Positions 17,253 to 26,625 of a stretch of 64,000 nt of DNA are shown one piece after another (within the stretch, counting starts at the first letter, position 1; each line of letters starts with the position of its first letter). The notes under the pieces were generated by a model. That model was not told the origin of the DNA. It was given only the letters and a program-made list of their open reading frames with translations, and did not search any database. The DNA is taken from assembly GCA_028689025.1 (NCBI GenBank), contig JAQTXA010000001.1, positions 1 through 64,000 of the forward strand. The letters run 5' to 3'. The DNA comes from Aliarcobacter sp. Its GTDB lineage: Bacteria > Campylobacterota > Campylobacteria > Campylobacterales > Arcobacteraceae. A program made the position numbers and the translations under genes.

Positions 17253-18122
17253 ATGACACTAAAAGAACTACATTTTTTTTATAGCTTATGTGAAAATCCA
17301 CAAGTAACTCAAGTGGCACTTGAATTAAATATAAGTCAATCGGCAATTTCTCTTGCAATTAAATCTTTGGAAAATTCGTTAAATGAACAGCTTTTTGATA
17401 GGATTGGCAAAAAATTGATTTTAAATGAAAAAGGTAAATATTTTAAAGAGAAAACCCTTTCTCATTATTTAGCCCTAAGAGATGCACAAAATATTTTCCA
17501 AGAAAATAAACTTGCAGGAAATATAAAAATTGCTGCAAGTAAAACAATTTCAAACTATATAATGCCAAATATTTATTATGATTTTTTATCAAAATATAAA
17601 GATGTGAAACTAGATATCTCAACTATTAATTCAAGTAAAATTATAGATATGATTTTAAAATCTCAACTTGATATTGGCCTTATTGAAGTTGATACACTAA
17701 ATTCAAGTTTAATAAAAGAAAAACTAAGTGATGATGAATTAATTGTGGTAACAAGTGATAAAAATCACCCAAAAGAGGCTTATATTGACAACATTAAAAA
17801 AAGATGGATTTTAAGAGAAACTGGATCAGGAACTAGAGAAATATTTATAAATCATATTGGAGAAATAGCAAAAGATTTAGATATTTTTATGCAATTACAA
17901 GATTTTGAAGAGATAAAAACTATAGTTTTAAATAATCCAAATACAGTAACGGCAATCTCAAAAGTAATAGTTCAAAAAGAGCTAGAAGAGAAAAAACTAT
18001 TTCAAATAAAATTAAAAAATCTAGAGTTAAAAAGAGAATTTTATTTAGTTTATCATAAAGAAAAATCAAAAAATCTACTTTTTGAAACCCTAATAGAGTT
18101 TCTAAAAAGCAGATTTATATAA
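17253..18122 (+). CDS. LysR-family regulator (YeiE/CysB-like)
   Basis: 289 aa. An N-terminal winged HTH (VTQVALELNISQSAISLAIKSLE) is followed by a LysR substrate-binding domain (IKIAASKTISNYIMPNIYYDF, GSGTREIF). GSGTRE is typical of the CysB/CysL/YeiE group, which binds sulfite, sulfate or derived ligands. Divergent from the yeiH-like gene; the AT-rich gap holds several T-N11-A type sites but no clear choice. It ends 1 nt before the stop of the convergent PEBP gene, so no separate terminator fits. Confidence 0.9.
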   Translation: MTLKELHFFYSLCENPQVTQVALELNISQSAISLAIKSLENSLNEQLFDRIGKKLILNEKGKYFKEKTLSHYLALRDAQNIFQENKLAGNIKIAASKTISNYIMPNIYYDFLSKYKDVKLDISTINSSKIIDMILKSQLDIGLIEVDTLNSSLIKEKLSDDELIVVTSDKNHPKEAYIDNIKKRWILRETGSGTREIFINHIGEIAKDLDIFMQLQDFEEIKTIVLNNPNTVTAISKVIVQKELEEKKLFQIKLKNLELKREFYLVYHKEKSKNLLFETLIEFLKSRFI

Positions 18123-18123
18123 T

Positions 18124-18648
18124 CTATCTTCCGTAATATGAAATCAAAGAAGCTTTAGCTAAAGAGTGAGCATTTATGTAATATCCAACAAGTGCAGGAG
18201 ATGAATTTTTATCTAAAGCTAATGTTTCAACATCAAGGGCATGAACTGTAAAGATATATCTATGAGCTTTATCCCCAAGTGGTGGACAAGCTCCGCCAAA
18301 TCCACTTTTACCATAATCTGTAATACTTTGAATTGCATCTTTTGATTCACTATTTCCAAAACCACTTGGAAGTGTAAATTTATCTTTTGAAATATCAAAA
18401 GCTAACCAATGCCACCAGCCAGAACCCGTTGGTGCATCTGGATCATAAACAGTTATTGCAAATGATTTTGTTCCCTTTGGTGCATCTTTCCATGAAAGCT
18501 CTGGTGAGATATTTTCACCAGTACAACCAAAACCATTAAATACTTGTTTTGATGTTAATTGTCCTTGTAAATCTGTGCTACTTAATGTGAAATTTTGTGC
18601 AAAAACTACACTTGCACTAAATAATATTGATAATGCTATCTTTTTCAT
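18124..18648 (-). CDS. YbhB/YbcL-family PEBP protein, exported
   Basis: 174 aa with signal peptide MKKIALSILFSASVVFA. The PEBP fold is marked by SPELSWKDAPKGTKSFAITV, DPDAPTGSGWWHW and GKSGFGGACPPLGDKAHRYIFTVHAL, the conserved ligand-binding segments. Bacterial homologues are periplasmic or cytoplasmic proteins of unclear role. Its ATG overlaps the stop of the upstream diguanylate cyclase gene by 4 nt (ATGA), so the two are translationally coupled; why is not clear. Confidence 0.92.
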   Translation of the reverse strand: MKKIALSILFSASVVFAQNFTLSSTDLQGQLTSKQVFNGFGCTGENISPELSWKDAPKGTKSFAITVYDPDAPTGSGWWHWLAFDISKDKFTLPSGFGNSESKDAIQSITDYGKSGFGGACPPLGDKAHRYIFTVHALDVETLALDKNSSPALVGYYINAHSLAKASLISYYGR

Positions 18649-21338
18649 TTTTCTCCTTTTGGTAAATTTAATTTATTTATAACCCTATTTCGTCCTGTTT
18701 CTTTTGCAATATAAAGCATTTCATCTGCTTTTTTATACATTTCATCAATAGTGCTAATATCATTAGCATAAGCACTGAATAGTCCCATAGATACAGTAAC
18801 ATATCTATTTGCTTTACTATTTTTATGCTCAATTTTTAGCTCTTCAATTGTTTTTAAAATCTTATTTGAAAACGCAAAAGCTTTCTCTTTATTTTCTGAT
18901 TTGAACAATATTCCAAACTCTTCTCCACCTAATCTAAAACAATAATCATCTGATCTTAAAGTAAATTCTTTAAATACATTTGCAACTTTTTTTAAAACAT
19001 CATCTCCCATTAGATGACCATAAGTATCATTATACTGTTTAAAATAATCAACATCAATAACCAAAAAAGATAAATATAAATTATCTCTTTTTCCACTATT
19101 TAGAAATTTAGGTGAGAAATCATTAAAAAATCTTCTATTATAGATGTTTGTTAAACCATCCATTATAGATATTTCTTCAATTGTTTTTTTATCTGTAATA
19201 TCTTGTCGAATTGAAATATATCCAATCTTTTCATTAAACTCATTAAATTTTGGACTAATTGTTGTATGTACCCAATAATTAGTCCCATCTTTAGCTATAT
19301 TTATTATCTCTCCAGTCCAAACTTTATTTTCATTAATTGTTTTCCATAAATTATTATAAACTTCTTTTGGCATATCAGGATGTCTTACAATATTTTGATT
19401 TTTACCAATTAACTCTTCCCTTGAATATTTACTAATACGACAAAAAGCCCTTGAAACATCAGTAATTTGGCCAACTAAATCAGTTGAAGAAGAGATAATA
19501 TGTTCATCAATTAATCCATTAAAACTTTTTAATCTCTTTTCCATCTCTTCTCTTTTTTTTATCTCTCTACTAAGTTTTATATTTGCACTAATAAAGATAT
19601 AAAGAACTATACCAAATATAAATATTGTTCCGAAAACCCATAAAACAATCCGTTTATAATCAGCTTGTTCTTCTATCTTTATAGATGTCCATTTATTAAA
19701 AATTTGCTGTTTCTCTTCAAAAGTAATATTATCAATGACTTTATTAAAAATGTCAGTTAATAATGGTTCATCTATTCTTATACCTACAGATAAATCCAAA
19801 GTTTCATGAAATTTTCCACTGATTTTCAATTGGGTGTTATATTTATCTTGAATTGTATATGCAACTGCAGTTAAAGTATCAAGAAAACCATATAACTCTT
19901 TATTCTTAACCCTATCTAAACCATCATCAATATCTTTCACTTCAACAATATTAATATTTGGATATTTACTTTTCAAAATTTCAATAAATGCATAATCTTT
20001 TACTATTCCAATTTTTTTATTCTGTATATCAGAAATATCAGAAATAAAAATCTCATCATTCCTTGTTGCAACTACTAAAGGAGATTGCAAATATGGTTTT
20101 GTAAAATTTAGGAATTTTTTTCGTTTTTCAGAAATGGTAAGTAATGAGAGCATATCACATTTTTTATTTTCAGCAAAAGATAAAGATTCACTCCAATTTA
20201 TTGTTGGAATAAATTCAAAAGGAATACCTAACTCTTTTTGAAAAATTTTAAAATACTCTGCTGTAATTCCAATATGTTTCAAATTAATATTTTTTTCAAA
20301 TGGCATCCAGTTTGGATCAATACAATAAGTTAATTCTTTTTTATTTTTTAAATAATTCAACTCTTCTTTAGTAAGATTCAAATTATTCTCGTACTCTTCA
20401 AAAATAAAATCTTTTATATCCAAACTATTTTGAGCAAATCCATAATCTTTATATAAATCTGAAATATATTTAAACCGCCCTTTATCCATAGTTCCTAAAG
20501 GTACTTTTTTAATATCTATCATCTCTTCAATAATATTTGCTTCATATCTTAAATGCTCAATTGATTTTTGATTATTATATTTATTATGAATTAATTCAAT
20601 TATCTCTTCTTTATGATTTAATGCATATAACCAACCTTTTAATGTCGCTTTCTTAAATTTCTCAACACGATCTGGATGATTTAATGCTTCTTCTTTATTT
20701 GTAAATAACATATCTCCATATAAATCAAATCCATAAAACATTGGATTTATAATATTTACATCTATATTTTTCTCTTTAAAGTAAAAAGTTTCATTACTTA
20801 AATATCCAGAAGTTAAATCTATTTCTTTATTCATTAGTTTCAAATAATCGTCACTATTTCTTTGGGTTAAAAGATTTGGTTTAACTCCAAATTTTTTTAA
20901 CATCGCTAATATAGAAAAACTGTCGATATTATTTGCATAAATAGAGATATTTTTACCCTCTAAATCATAGGGAGAATTAATTTTACTGCTTTTTAAAGAG
21001 ATTAAAACATTAGGAGAGTGTTGAAAAATAGGAGCTACTATAACAACTGGCTCATTTTTCATTTTGTATAATAATAAAGCAGAATCAGCAACTCCATATT
21101 GAGCTTCATTATTTATAACTTGCTCTATATTATTAAATTTTAAATCTCTTTGTTTTATTTCAACATCTAAACCAACTTCATCATAAAATCCTTTTTCCTT
21201 CGCTGCATAATATCCAGCAAACTGAAATTGATGAAACCATTTAAGTTGAAGGATCACTTTATCTTGTGAATACACAAAAGAAAATAATAAAATTATTAAT
21301 ATTATTTTTGTTTTAAATAAATTTATAATTGTTCCCAT
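18645..21338 (-). CDS. Membrane diguanylate cyclase with two solute-binding sensor domains
   Basis: 897 aa. A signal/anchor at the N-terminus is followed by an NMT1/THI5-like binding domain (QLKWFHQFQFAGYYAAKEKG, about 25-300), a second family-3 solute-binding domain (LTYCIDPNWMPFE, about 333-555), a membrane helix about 570-592, a PAS domain (about 610-725, YWVHTTISPKF) and a GGDEF domain (about 730-890). The active site is GGEEF, and RSDD five residues before it is a full I-site for product inhibition, so it should be an active, feedback-controlled cyclase. ThiY-like domains bind pyrimidines, and family-3 domains bind amino acids, so two ligands may be sensed. Confidence 0.93.
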   Translation of the reverse strand: MGTIINLFKTKIILIILLFSFVYSQDKVILQLKWFHQFQFAGYYAAKEKGFYDEVGLDVEIKQRDLKFNNIEQVINNEAQYGVADSALLLYKMKNEPVVIVAPIFQHSPNVLISLKSSKINSPYDLEGKNISIYANNIDSFSILAMLKKFGVKPNLLTQRNSDDYLKLMNKEIDLTSGYLSNETFYFKEKNIDVNIINPMFYGFDLYGDMLFTNKEEALNHPDRVEKFKKATLKGWLYALNHKEEIIELIHNKYNNQKSIEHLRYEANIIEEMIDIKKVPLGTMDKGRFKYISDLYKDYGFAQNSLDIKDFIFEEYENNLNLTKEELNYLKNKKELTYCIDPNWMPFEKNINLKHIGITAEYFKIFQKELGIPFEFIPTINWSESLSFAENKKCDMLSLLTISEKRKKFLNFTKPYLQSPLVVATRNDEIFISDISDIQNKKIGIVKDYAFIEILKSKYPNINIVEVKDIDDGLDRVKNKELYGFLDTLTAVAYTIQDKYNTQLKISGKFHETLDLSVGIRIDEPLLTDIFNKVIDNITFEEKQQIFNKWTSIKIEEQADYKRIVLWVFGTIFIFGIVLYIFISANIKLSREIKKREEMEKRLKSFNGLIDEHIISSSTDLVGQITDVSRAFCRISKYSREELIGKNQNIVRHPDMPKEVYNNLWKTINENKVWTGEIINIAKDGTNYWVHTTISPKFNEFNEKIGYISIRQDITDKKTIEEISIMDGLTNIYNRRFFNDFSPKFLNSGKRDNLYLSFLVIDVDYFKQYNDTYGHLMGDDVLKKVANVFKEFTLRSDDYCFRLGGEEFGILFKSENKEKAFAFSNKILKTIEELKIEHKNSKANRYVTVSMGLFSAYANDISTIDEMYKKADEMLYIAKETGRNRVINKLNLPKGEK

Positions 21339-21447
21339 ATCACGAACCTTTTATCAACTAATAAAAATTATCTTCAATTAATTATATCAGAAGATAAAAA
21401 GAAATTATTATGAAATAACTAGAAATTTGTCTAAAAAATATACCTAA

Positions 21448-22260
21448 TTAAACCAATAACTTATAAATTTCTTCTATTTCACTCTCTAAAAGCTCGAACT
21501 CAGATATTTTCAAATCTTCAATCATATGTTTTGTTGATGTTGTTCCATTTAGTGGAGTTATATTTATATGATTTAAAAACCTATAAAAAATCTCTGCAAC
21601 ACCTCTTTGATACTTATTTGAAAGATTTTTAACTACATCACTTACAAGTATATTTGGATTTGCTGTTAGTGACCAAAAGCTCTCATATGTAATACTGTTT
21701 TTCATACAAAAATCTCTGATTTCTTTGTCATAACCACTTTGTGCATAAAATCTATTTTGAACAATAGTTGGTTTTACTTTTGCATTGTTGTACAAATAAA
21801 CCAAAACATCCAAATCATAACAGTTGCTAATTCCTAAAGCCCCTACTTCTTTTTTGTCATAAAACTCTTCCATTTTTTGCCAAACTCTTTGAAGTTTACT
21901 TCCAGGATATACAGGTGAATGTAAAATATAAGCATTTATAAAATCAGTTTTTAGATTTTTTTTAGAAGTTTCAAAAGATTTTTCCACTTGAACTTCAATC
22001 TCATCACTCTCTAAATAAGGCATATTACTTTGGTCTTGTCCATCAATTGGAGTAAATTTTGTCTGAAGAAAAATATCTTCTCTTTTTATTCCAATCTCAT
22101 AAGCTTTAAGAAGACCTAGTCCAACTAAATCTTCCCTATAATGTTTTGGTTGACACGCTGCATCAACACCTTTAAATCCTTGTTTTAAAGCTTCAAAAAC
22201 TAAATCTGTAGTATTTTCTTTTTTCCAAGCTGTTCCATAAATCATATTTGGTATTTTCAT
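21448..22260 (-). CDS. Aldo/keto reductase
   Basis: 270 aa, a TIM-barrel NADPH-dependent reductase. The catalytic pattern is visible: Asp in GVDAAC, Lys in FLQTKFTP and His in AYILHSP; the tetrad Tyr is probably in KHYRED. The DxxxxH-type variation around GVDAACQPKHY is a little unusual. Last gene of a four-gene operon headed by the TetR regulator, 9 nt after the DMT transporter. Substrate unknown; carbonyl detoxification fits the context. Confidence 0.88.
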   Translation of the reverse strand: MKIPNMIYGTAWKKENTTDLVFEALKQGFKGVDAACQPKHYREDLVGLGLLKAYEIGIKREDIFLQTKFTPIDGQDQSNMPYLESDEIEVQVEKSFETSKKNLKTDFINAYILHSPVYPGSKLQRVWQKMEEFYDKKEVGALGISNCYDLDVLVYLYNNAKVKPTIVQNRFYAQSGYDKEIRDFCMKNSITYESFWSLTANPNILVSDVVKNLSNKYQRGVAEIFYRFLNHINITPLNGTTSTKHMIEDLKISEFELLESEIEEIYKLLV

Positions 22261-22269
22261 ATTAATCTC

Positions 22270-23151
22270 TTATTTTTGTTTTAATAGAACTATTGTAGCA
22301 AATGTAGAGATTATAATTCCTAGTAAAACTCCTAAATTCACAACTTTCCCCTCAAATATAAACATCAATAAAGCAACAGCAATTGGATTTAAATAAACAT
22401 AAGCCATCAATTTTTTTGGACCAATGGCAATTGAACCTTGTTGGTACAAATAAAGAGTAAAAAGTGTCGCTCCAATAATTAAATAAAGCATATAAAAAAT
22501 CAAATCACCCTCAATTTTTTCCCACTCTAAAGGTATATCTAAAATCTCCAAAGTCAAAAACATCCAAATACAACCACCAATTAAAGTACAAAATACAAGA
22601 ACAAAAAGTTCATCGTCTTTTTTATGAAGAAGTTTTAAAGTAATAGAATATAAAGCCATAGCAACAATGGCAAATAAAAAGATAATATCACCTTGATTAA
22701 GTGAGAAGTCTAAAAACAAATTTATATCTGCTTTAAATACAACAATACAAGTTCCAATAATTCCCACAAGGTAGATAAACAACTGTTTTAAACTCATCTT
22801 CTCTTTTAAGAAAAAGATACACAAAATCCCTGTTAATAAAGGAACTAAGGTAAATAAAGTTCCAGTATTTAAAGCAGTTGTTGTCTCTAAAGCCTTAAAA
22901 AGTCCAATAAAATATAATGAATAAAAAAGACTAATAATCATAGCTCGTGGCATTGTAGAAAGCACTTTTTCTCTATATTTTTTGTTAAAAAATATAATAG
23001 GTGCTAAAAACAAAGAAGCCACAAAAAAACGAAACAAAGTTAGAGAGATAGAATCAATCACACCTGAAAGTTTTGCAGAAGCAATAAACGAACCTGCAAC
23101 TAAAAAAGTTGCTAATAATATCAATAAATGAGCTTTTAAATTTTGAGTCAT
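22270..23151 (-). CDS. EamA/DMT-family transporter
   Basis: 293 aa from the chosen ATG at 23149-23151 (MTQNLKAHLLILLATFLVAG). A longer frame starts at 23172, but that overlaps the upstream gene, and GGAAGA lies in front of the internal ATG. About ten membrane helices in two EamA repeats. Third gene of the TetR-led operon, between an unknown protein and the aldo/keto reductase. Substrate not readable; export of a compound that the TetR senses is a plausible role. Confidence 0.88.
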   Translation of the reverse strand: MTQNLKAHLLILLATFLVAGSFIASAKLSGVIDSISLTLFRFFVASLFLAPIIFFNKKYREKVLSTMPRAMIISLFYSLYFIGLFKALETTTALNTGTLFTLVPLLTGILCIFFLKEKMSLKQLFIYLVGIIGTCIVVFKADINLFLDFSLNQGDIIFLFAIVAMALYSITLKLLHKKDDELFVLVFCTLIGGCIWMFLTLEILDIPLEWEKIEGDLIFYMLYLIIGATLFTLYLYQQGSIAIGPKKLMAYVYLNPIAVALLMFIFEGKVVNLGVLLGIIISTFATIVLLKQK

Positions 23152-23155
23152 AAAT

Positions 23156-23776
23156 TCAATCTTCCATCCCAATTCTCAAAAATCCAGTAAAGGCTGCATT
23201 GTCAGGATGAAGAGATTTATCTACATTTTTTTTCATCTCATTTAGCACTTTTTTGTAAGAGTCATAAAACTCAAAACTAGGTTTTGGTTTGTAAACTAAA
23301 TCTTTTAGGTCAAAATATTTAATTACATTTTTTGTAGTTGTGGGTTTTATAAAATACTCTTTTTGTCTATCGTTATAATATAAAATCACAGAAATTATTG
23401 TCCATTTTGCAAGATTATATTGACTTAAATATTCAACTAAACCCTCAAAGCCATCTTTTTTATTTCCATGTAGAAGTTCGTATAATTCAATACTTAACAT
23501 ATCTTTTTCATAAGATGTTAAACTCTCTAACATATCACGAAACTTTAATTTATCAAACAAAGAAACCAAAACAGATTTTTGAATAATCTTAAAAAAAGCA
23601 TCTACAACCAAGTTTGGATTAGAAAAATTCTCTTTTTTAAAACTCTCTTTTGTAAACTCTTCAAGTTTTGATGGGTTAAATTTTTTCATAGTTGGGAAGA
23701 ACTTTGCATCTTCAAAACCCTTTGGATATTGAAATAAAAACTCTGCTTCCATATCTTTTAGTTTTTCTAAATTCAT
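23156..23776 (-). CDS. Hypothetical protein in TetR-led operon
   Basis: 206 aa, unrecognised. No signal peptide or membrane helices; it looks soluble, mostly helical and rich in Lys, Phe and Leu (MNLEKLKDMEAEFLFQYPKG; SLHPDNAAFTGFLRIGMED at the end). It starts 1 nt after the TetR stop and ends 4 nt before the transporter ATG, so it belongs to the operon TetR – this gene – DMT transporter – aldo/keto reductase. No function is proposed. Confidence 0.7.
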   Translation of the reverse strand: MNLEKLKDMEAEFLFQYPKGFEDAKFFPTMKKFNPSKLEEFTKESFKKENFSNPNLVVDAFFKIIQKSVLVSLFDKLKFRDMLESLTSYEKDMLSIELYELLHGNKKDGFEGLVEYLSQYNLAKWTIISVILYYNDRQKEYFIKPTTTKNVIKYFDLKDLVYKPKPSFEFYDSYKKVLNEMKKNVDKSLHPDNAAFTGFLRIGMED

Positions 23777-23777
23777 A

Positions 23778-24353
23778 TTAACTCTTTTTAAATGACATTA
23801 TATATGAAGATAAAATATCTATCACATCTGTGTAATCTTGGATATTTTGAGTAGCTTTTGCCGATAAAATTGCACCCTCTATTGTTGAAGCAATATAAAG
23901 TGCAAGTTTTCTGGTATCACACTCTTTCATCTCATTTTTTTGTATTGCAATATCCAAAATATCTTTTATATTTTTTCTAAAAGATTGATAAATCTCTTCC
24001 ATCAAAACTTTGAAATCTTCATCAATATTTGACATCTCTTGCACAATATTTGCAATAGGACAACCTTTGTTAAAATCCCTTTGAGTTGTATCTTTTATTC
24101 CACTGATAAAAGCTTCTAAATAGCCTGATTCTAAAGCTAATATCAAAGAGTATCGTTGCACAAATCGTTCGTAGATTTTCTCTTTTATACAAACCAATGC
24201 CATATCTTTTTTGTTTTCAAAAAAATGGTACATCGAGCCTTTGTGTACTTTTGCATTTTTTAATATTGTTGTTAAGGATGCACCTTGATAGCCATTTGAG
24301 TAAATTTCACTAAAGGCTGAATCTATTAAATTTTTTCTTGTATTATTTTCCAT
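23778..24353 (-). CDS. TetR/AcrR-family repressor
   Basis: 191 aa. The N-terminal HTH is clear (ASLTTILKNAKVHKGSMYHFFENK); the ligand domain is of the usual length (GCPIANIVQEMS is typical of the YcdC/AcrR-like C-terminal region). Heads a four-gene minus-strand operon and is divergent from an AhpD-like gene. The 91-bp gap holds two sites TTGAC-N6-GTCAA, the second over the promoter of the divergent gene, so it probably represses both directions and itself. Inducer unknown. Confidence 0.92.
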   Translation of the reverse strand: MENNTRKNLIDSAFSEIYSNGYQGASLTTILKNAKVHKGSMYHFFENKKDMALVCIKEKIYERFVQRYSLILALESGYLEAFISGIKDTTQRDFNKGCPIANIVQEMSNIDEDFKVLMEEIYQSFRKNIKDILDIAIQKNEMKECDTRKLALYIASTIEGAILSAKATQNIQDYTDVIDILSSYIMSFKKS

Positions 24354-24373
24354 TTTGAATTATAACATTTTAA

Positions 24374-24393
24374 ACTTGACAAATCGGTCAAGT
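24374..24393. promoter_or_regulatory. TetR operator 1
   Basis: Perfect inverted repeat ACTTGAC-N6-GTCAAGT, 21 bp from the TetR ATG in the divergent gap. The same TTGAC-N6-GTCAA core and spacing recurs at 24408-24427, 34 bp away centre to centre. Confidence 0.65.
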
Positions 24394-24407
24394 TTTAGTA
24401 ATATTTT

Positions 24408-24427
24408 ACTTGACTCATAAGTCAACA
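24408..24427. promoter_or_regulatory. TetR operator 2
   Basis: ACTTGAC-N6-GTCAACA, sharing the exact core TTGAC-N6-GTCAA with operator 1. It lies 17 bp before the ATG of the AhpD-like gene, where bound repressor would block transcription. Confidence 0.65.
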
Positions 24428-24444
24428 ATAAAAAAGGAAATAAA

Positions 24445-24981
24445 ATGCCAATTATAAAAACATACGAAACAAATGAAGCAAGTGGTGAATTATTAGAAAT
24501 TTATAATGAAATTATCAAACTAAGAGGTGAAGTTGGAAACAATGCCAAACTATTTAGTTCAAGTCCTGAGCTTTTAAAACAGCAATTAGATTTTATAAAA
24601 TATTACTCAACGCACCCTACTTTATCAATGGCACTACTTGCTAGTATTAGAATTTGTGTATCAAGCAAAGAAGAGTGTAATTTTTGTATCGATTTTAATA
24701 CAGCGATGTTAGTAAACCATGCAAAATGGAGTTTAGAAGAAGTACAATCAATGAAAAAAGATTTAGATAGTTCAAAACTAACTCAAAAAGAAAATGCCCT
24801 TTTAAAATTTGTAATCAACTCTATGAAAAATCCTCACAAAGTAAATGAAAATGATATGGATGAATTAAGAAAGTTAGATTGGCAAGACAAAGATATAATA
24901 GATGCTCTAAATCATGGAGCTAGAATGTTAGCAACTGATATAATATTTAACACCTTTAAAATAGAAGATTATAAGGCTTGA
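24445..24981 (+). CDS. AhpD-like/carboxymuconolactone decarboxylase family protein
   Basis: 178 aa. The CMD/AhpD fold is marked by a redox CxxC motif (EECNFCIDFNTAML), with an upstream Glu as in alkylhydroperoxidase AhpD, though Asn stands near the place of the usual catalytic His. A thiol-dependent peroxidase or reductase role is likely. It is divergent from the TetR operon and carries a TetR operator at its start, so it belongs to the same regulon. Good Shine-Dalgarno (AAAGGAAA). Confidence 0.85.
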   Translation: MPIIKTYETNEASGELLEIYNEIIKLRGEVGNNAKLFSSSPELLKQQLDFIKYYSTHPTLSMALLASIRICVSSKEECNFCIDFNTAMLVNHAKWSLEEVQSMKKDLDSSKLTQKENALLKFVINSMKNPHKVNENDMDELRKLDWQDKDIIDALNHGARMLATDIIFNTFKIEDYKA

Positions 24982-24989
24982 AAATTTTA

Positions 24990-25014
24990 AGAAGTTTTGA
25001 AATTCAAAACTTCT
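24990..25014. terminator. Bidirectional terminator hairpin
   Basis: Perfect 12-bp stem AGAAGTTTTGAA / TTCAAAACTTCT with a 1-nt loop, between the convergent AhpD-like and phnA-like genes. Confidence 0.65.
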
Positions 25015-25026
25015 CAGTTAATTAAA

Positions 25027-25374
25027 TTAAGATTTTTTAACAAACTCTTGTTTTAATTTAATAGCTCCAACACCTGTAACTTTACAGTCGATATTGTGAC
25101 CATCATTTCCCTCAACAAGTCTAATACCTTTGATTTTAGTACCAACTTTTATACCTGAAGAACTACCTTTAACTTTTAAATCTTTGATAACAGTTACATC
25201 ATCTCCATCTTGTAAAATAGTACCATTTGCATCTTTTACTACTAATGTATCGCTACTTTCAGAAGATGATGCATCCTGTGACCATTCATTGGCACACTCA
25301 GGACAGATATATAAATTTCCATCTTCGTAAGTATATTCGCTTCCACATTTTGGGCAGTTTGGTAATTGACTCAT
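25027..25374 (-). CDS. PhnA/YjdM-family zinc-ribbon protein
   Basis: 115 aa. An N-terminal zinc ribbon with Cys7, Cys10, Cys24 and Cys27 ([20 protein letters not shown]) is followed by an SH3-like PhnA domain ([21 protein letters not shown]). The family was named from the E. coli phosphonate region but is not a phosphonate hydrolase; its function is not settled. Single gene, with a terminator hairpin just downstream. Confidence 0.92.
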   Translation of the reverse strand: MSQLPNCPKCGSEYTYEDGNLYICPECANEWSQDASSSESSDTLVVKDANGTILQDGDDVTVIKDLKVKGSSSGIKVGTKIKGIRLVEGNDGHNIDCKVTGVGAIKLKQEFVKKS

Positions 25375-25446
25375 TATTTTCCTTTTAAACTTTAGATTTT
25401 GGCATTATACAATAAGTATACTTTCTTATAATTTAGCGCGTTATCA

Positions 25447-26502
25447 TCAAAAAATTACAACTGGTTTAATTAAATCTTTTGGTTTATCTTTCATCAAAAG
25501 TAAAGCCTCTTGGATATGTTCTCTTCCATTAAATCTATGAGTAATAAGTTTTTCTGGGTTTATTCTATTTGTTTGTATCAAAGAAGCTAATTTTTCCATT
25601 CTTAGTCTTCCTCCTGGCATTAATCCACCAACAATTGTTTTATGAGCCATTCCATTTCCCCATTCAACTCTTGGAATTTTAATAAATTCACCCTCTCCTA
25701 AATAGTTTACATTTCCAATTCTTCCACCTGGTTTTACTATTTTAACAGCTTGGATAAAAGTATCAGAATTTCCACCAGCAATTATCACTTTATCAACACC
25801 TTTTCCATGTGTTTTTTCCATGATTTGCTCAACAATATCACCCTCTTTATAATTGATAATATCTGTTGCACCAAACTCTTTGGCTACTTCTATACATTTT
25901 GGACGAGAACCAATAGCAAATAATCTTGAAGCTCCTCTACTAACAGCACCAGCAACTGCCATTAATCCCACTGGCCCAATACCTATTACACAAACTGTAT
26001 CACCAAATTGAACATCAGCAAGTTCAACACCATGAAAACCTGTAGGTACCATATCACACAACATCACAGCTTCAATTGGATCAACTCCCTCAGGAATGAG
26101 AGCTAGATTTCCATCTGCATCATTTACATGAAAATATTCTGCAAATACTCCATCTTTAAAGTTTGAAAATTTCCAACCAGCTAACATTCCGCCTGAATGC
26201 ATAGAATATCCTCGTTGAGCTTCTAAACTATTCCAATCAGGAGTAATTGCAGGAACAATAACCTTATCACCAACTTTGAAATCTTTTACAAGTGAGCCAA
26301 TTTCTACAACTTCACCAACAGCCTCATGTCCTAAAATCATATCATGTCTATCACCTAAAGCACCTGCCCAAACAGTATGAATATCAGATGAACAAGGGGA
26401 AACAGCTATAGGTTTAACTATTGCATCCATTACACCACAAGTTGGTTTTTCTTTTTCAATCCAACCTACTTGCCCAATTCTCAACATTGCAAAACCTTTC
26501 AT
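25447..26502 (-). CDS. NADP-dependent secondary alcohol dehydrogenase (TbADH-like)
   Basis: 351 aa zinc medium-chain dehydrogenase, very close along its length to the Thermoanaerobacter brockii / Clostridium beijerinckii enzymes as I recall them. The catalytic zinc ligands Cys37, His59 and Asp150 fall at exactly the same residue numbers, and Gly198, Ser199, Arg200 and Tyr218, which bind the NADP phosphate in TbADH, are all present. GIGPVGLMAVAGA is the Rossmann turn. It should interconvert secondary alcohols (such as isopropanol) and ketones using NADP(H). Single gene in the cytoplasm. Confidence 0.93.
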   Translation of the reverse strand: MKGFAMLRIGQVGWIEKEKPTCGVMDAIVKPIAVSPCSSDIHTVWAGALGDRHDMILGHEAVGEVVEIGSLVKDFKVGDKVIVPAITPDWNSLEAQRGYSMHSGGMLAGWKFSNFKDGVFAEYFHVNDADGNLALIPEGVDPIEAVMLCDMVPTGFHGVELADVQFGDTVCVIGIGPVGLMAVAGAVSRGASRLFAIGSRPKCIEVAKEFGATDIINYKEGDIVEQIMEKTHGKGVDKVIIAGGNSDTFIQAVKIVKPGGRIGNVNYLGEGEFIKIPRVEWGNGMAHKTIVGGLMPGGRLRMEKLASLIQTNRINPEKLITHRFNGREHIQEALLLMKDKPKDLIKPVVIF

Positions 26503-26625
26503 AACCGTTCTCCCTTGTATTAAAATTTATTATAAAATATATCTTAAAGATTATTAGTTTAAGATTTTACAATGAAGTTTTTGATATAAAAAGTTTTATT
26601 AAACCAATCTTTGAAATAAGCTATT

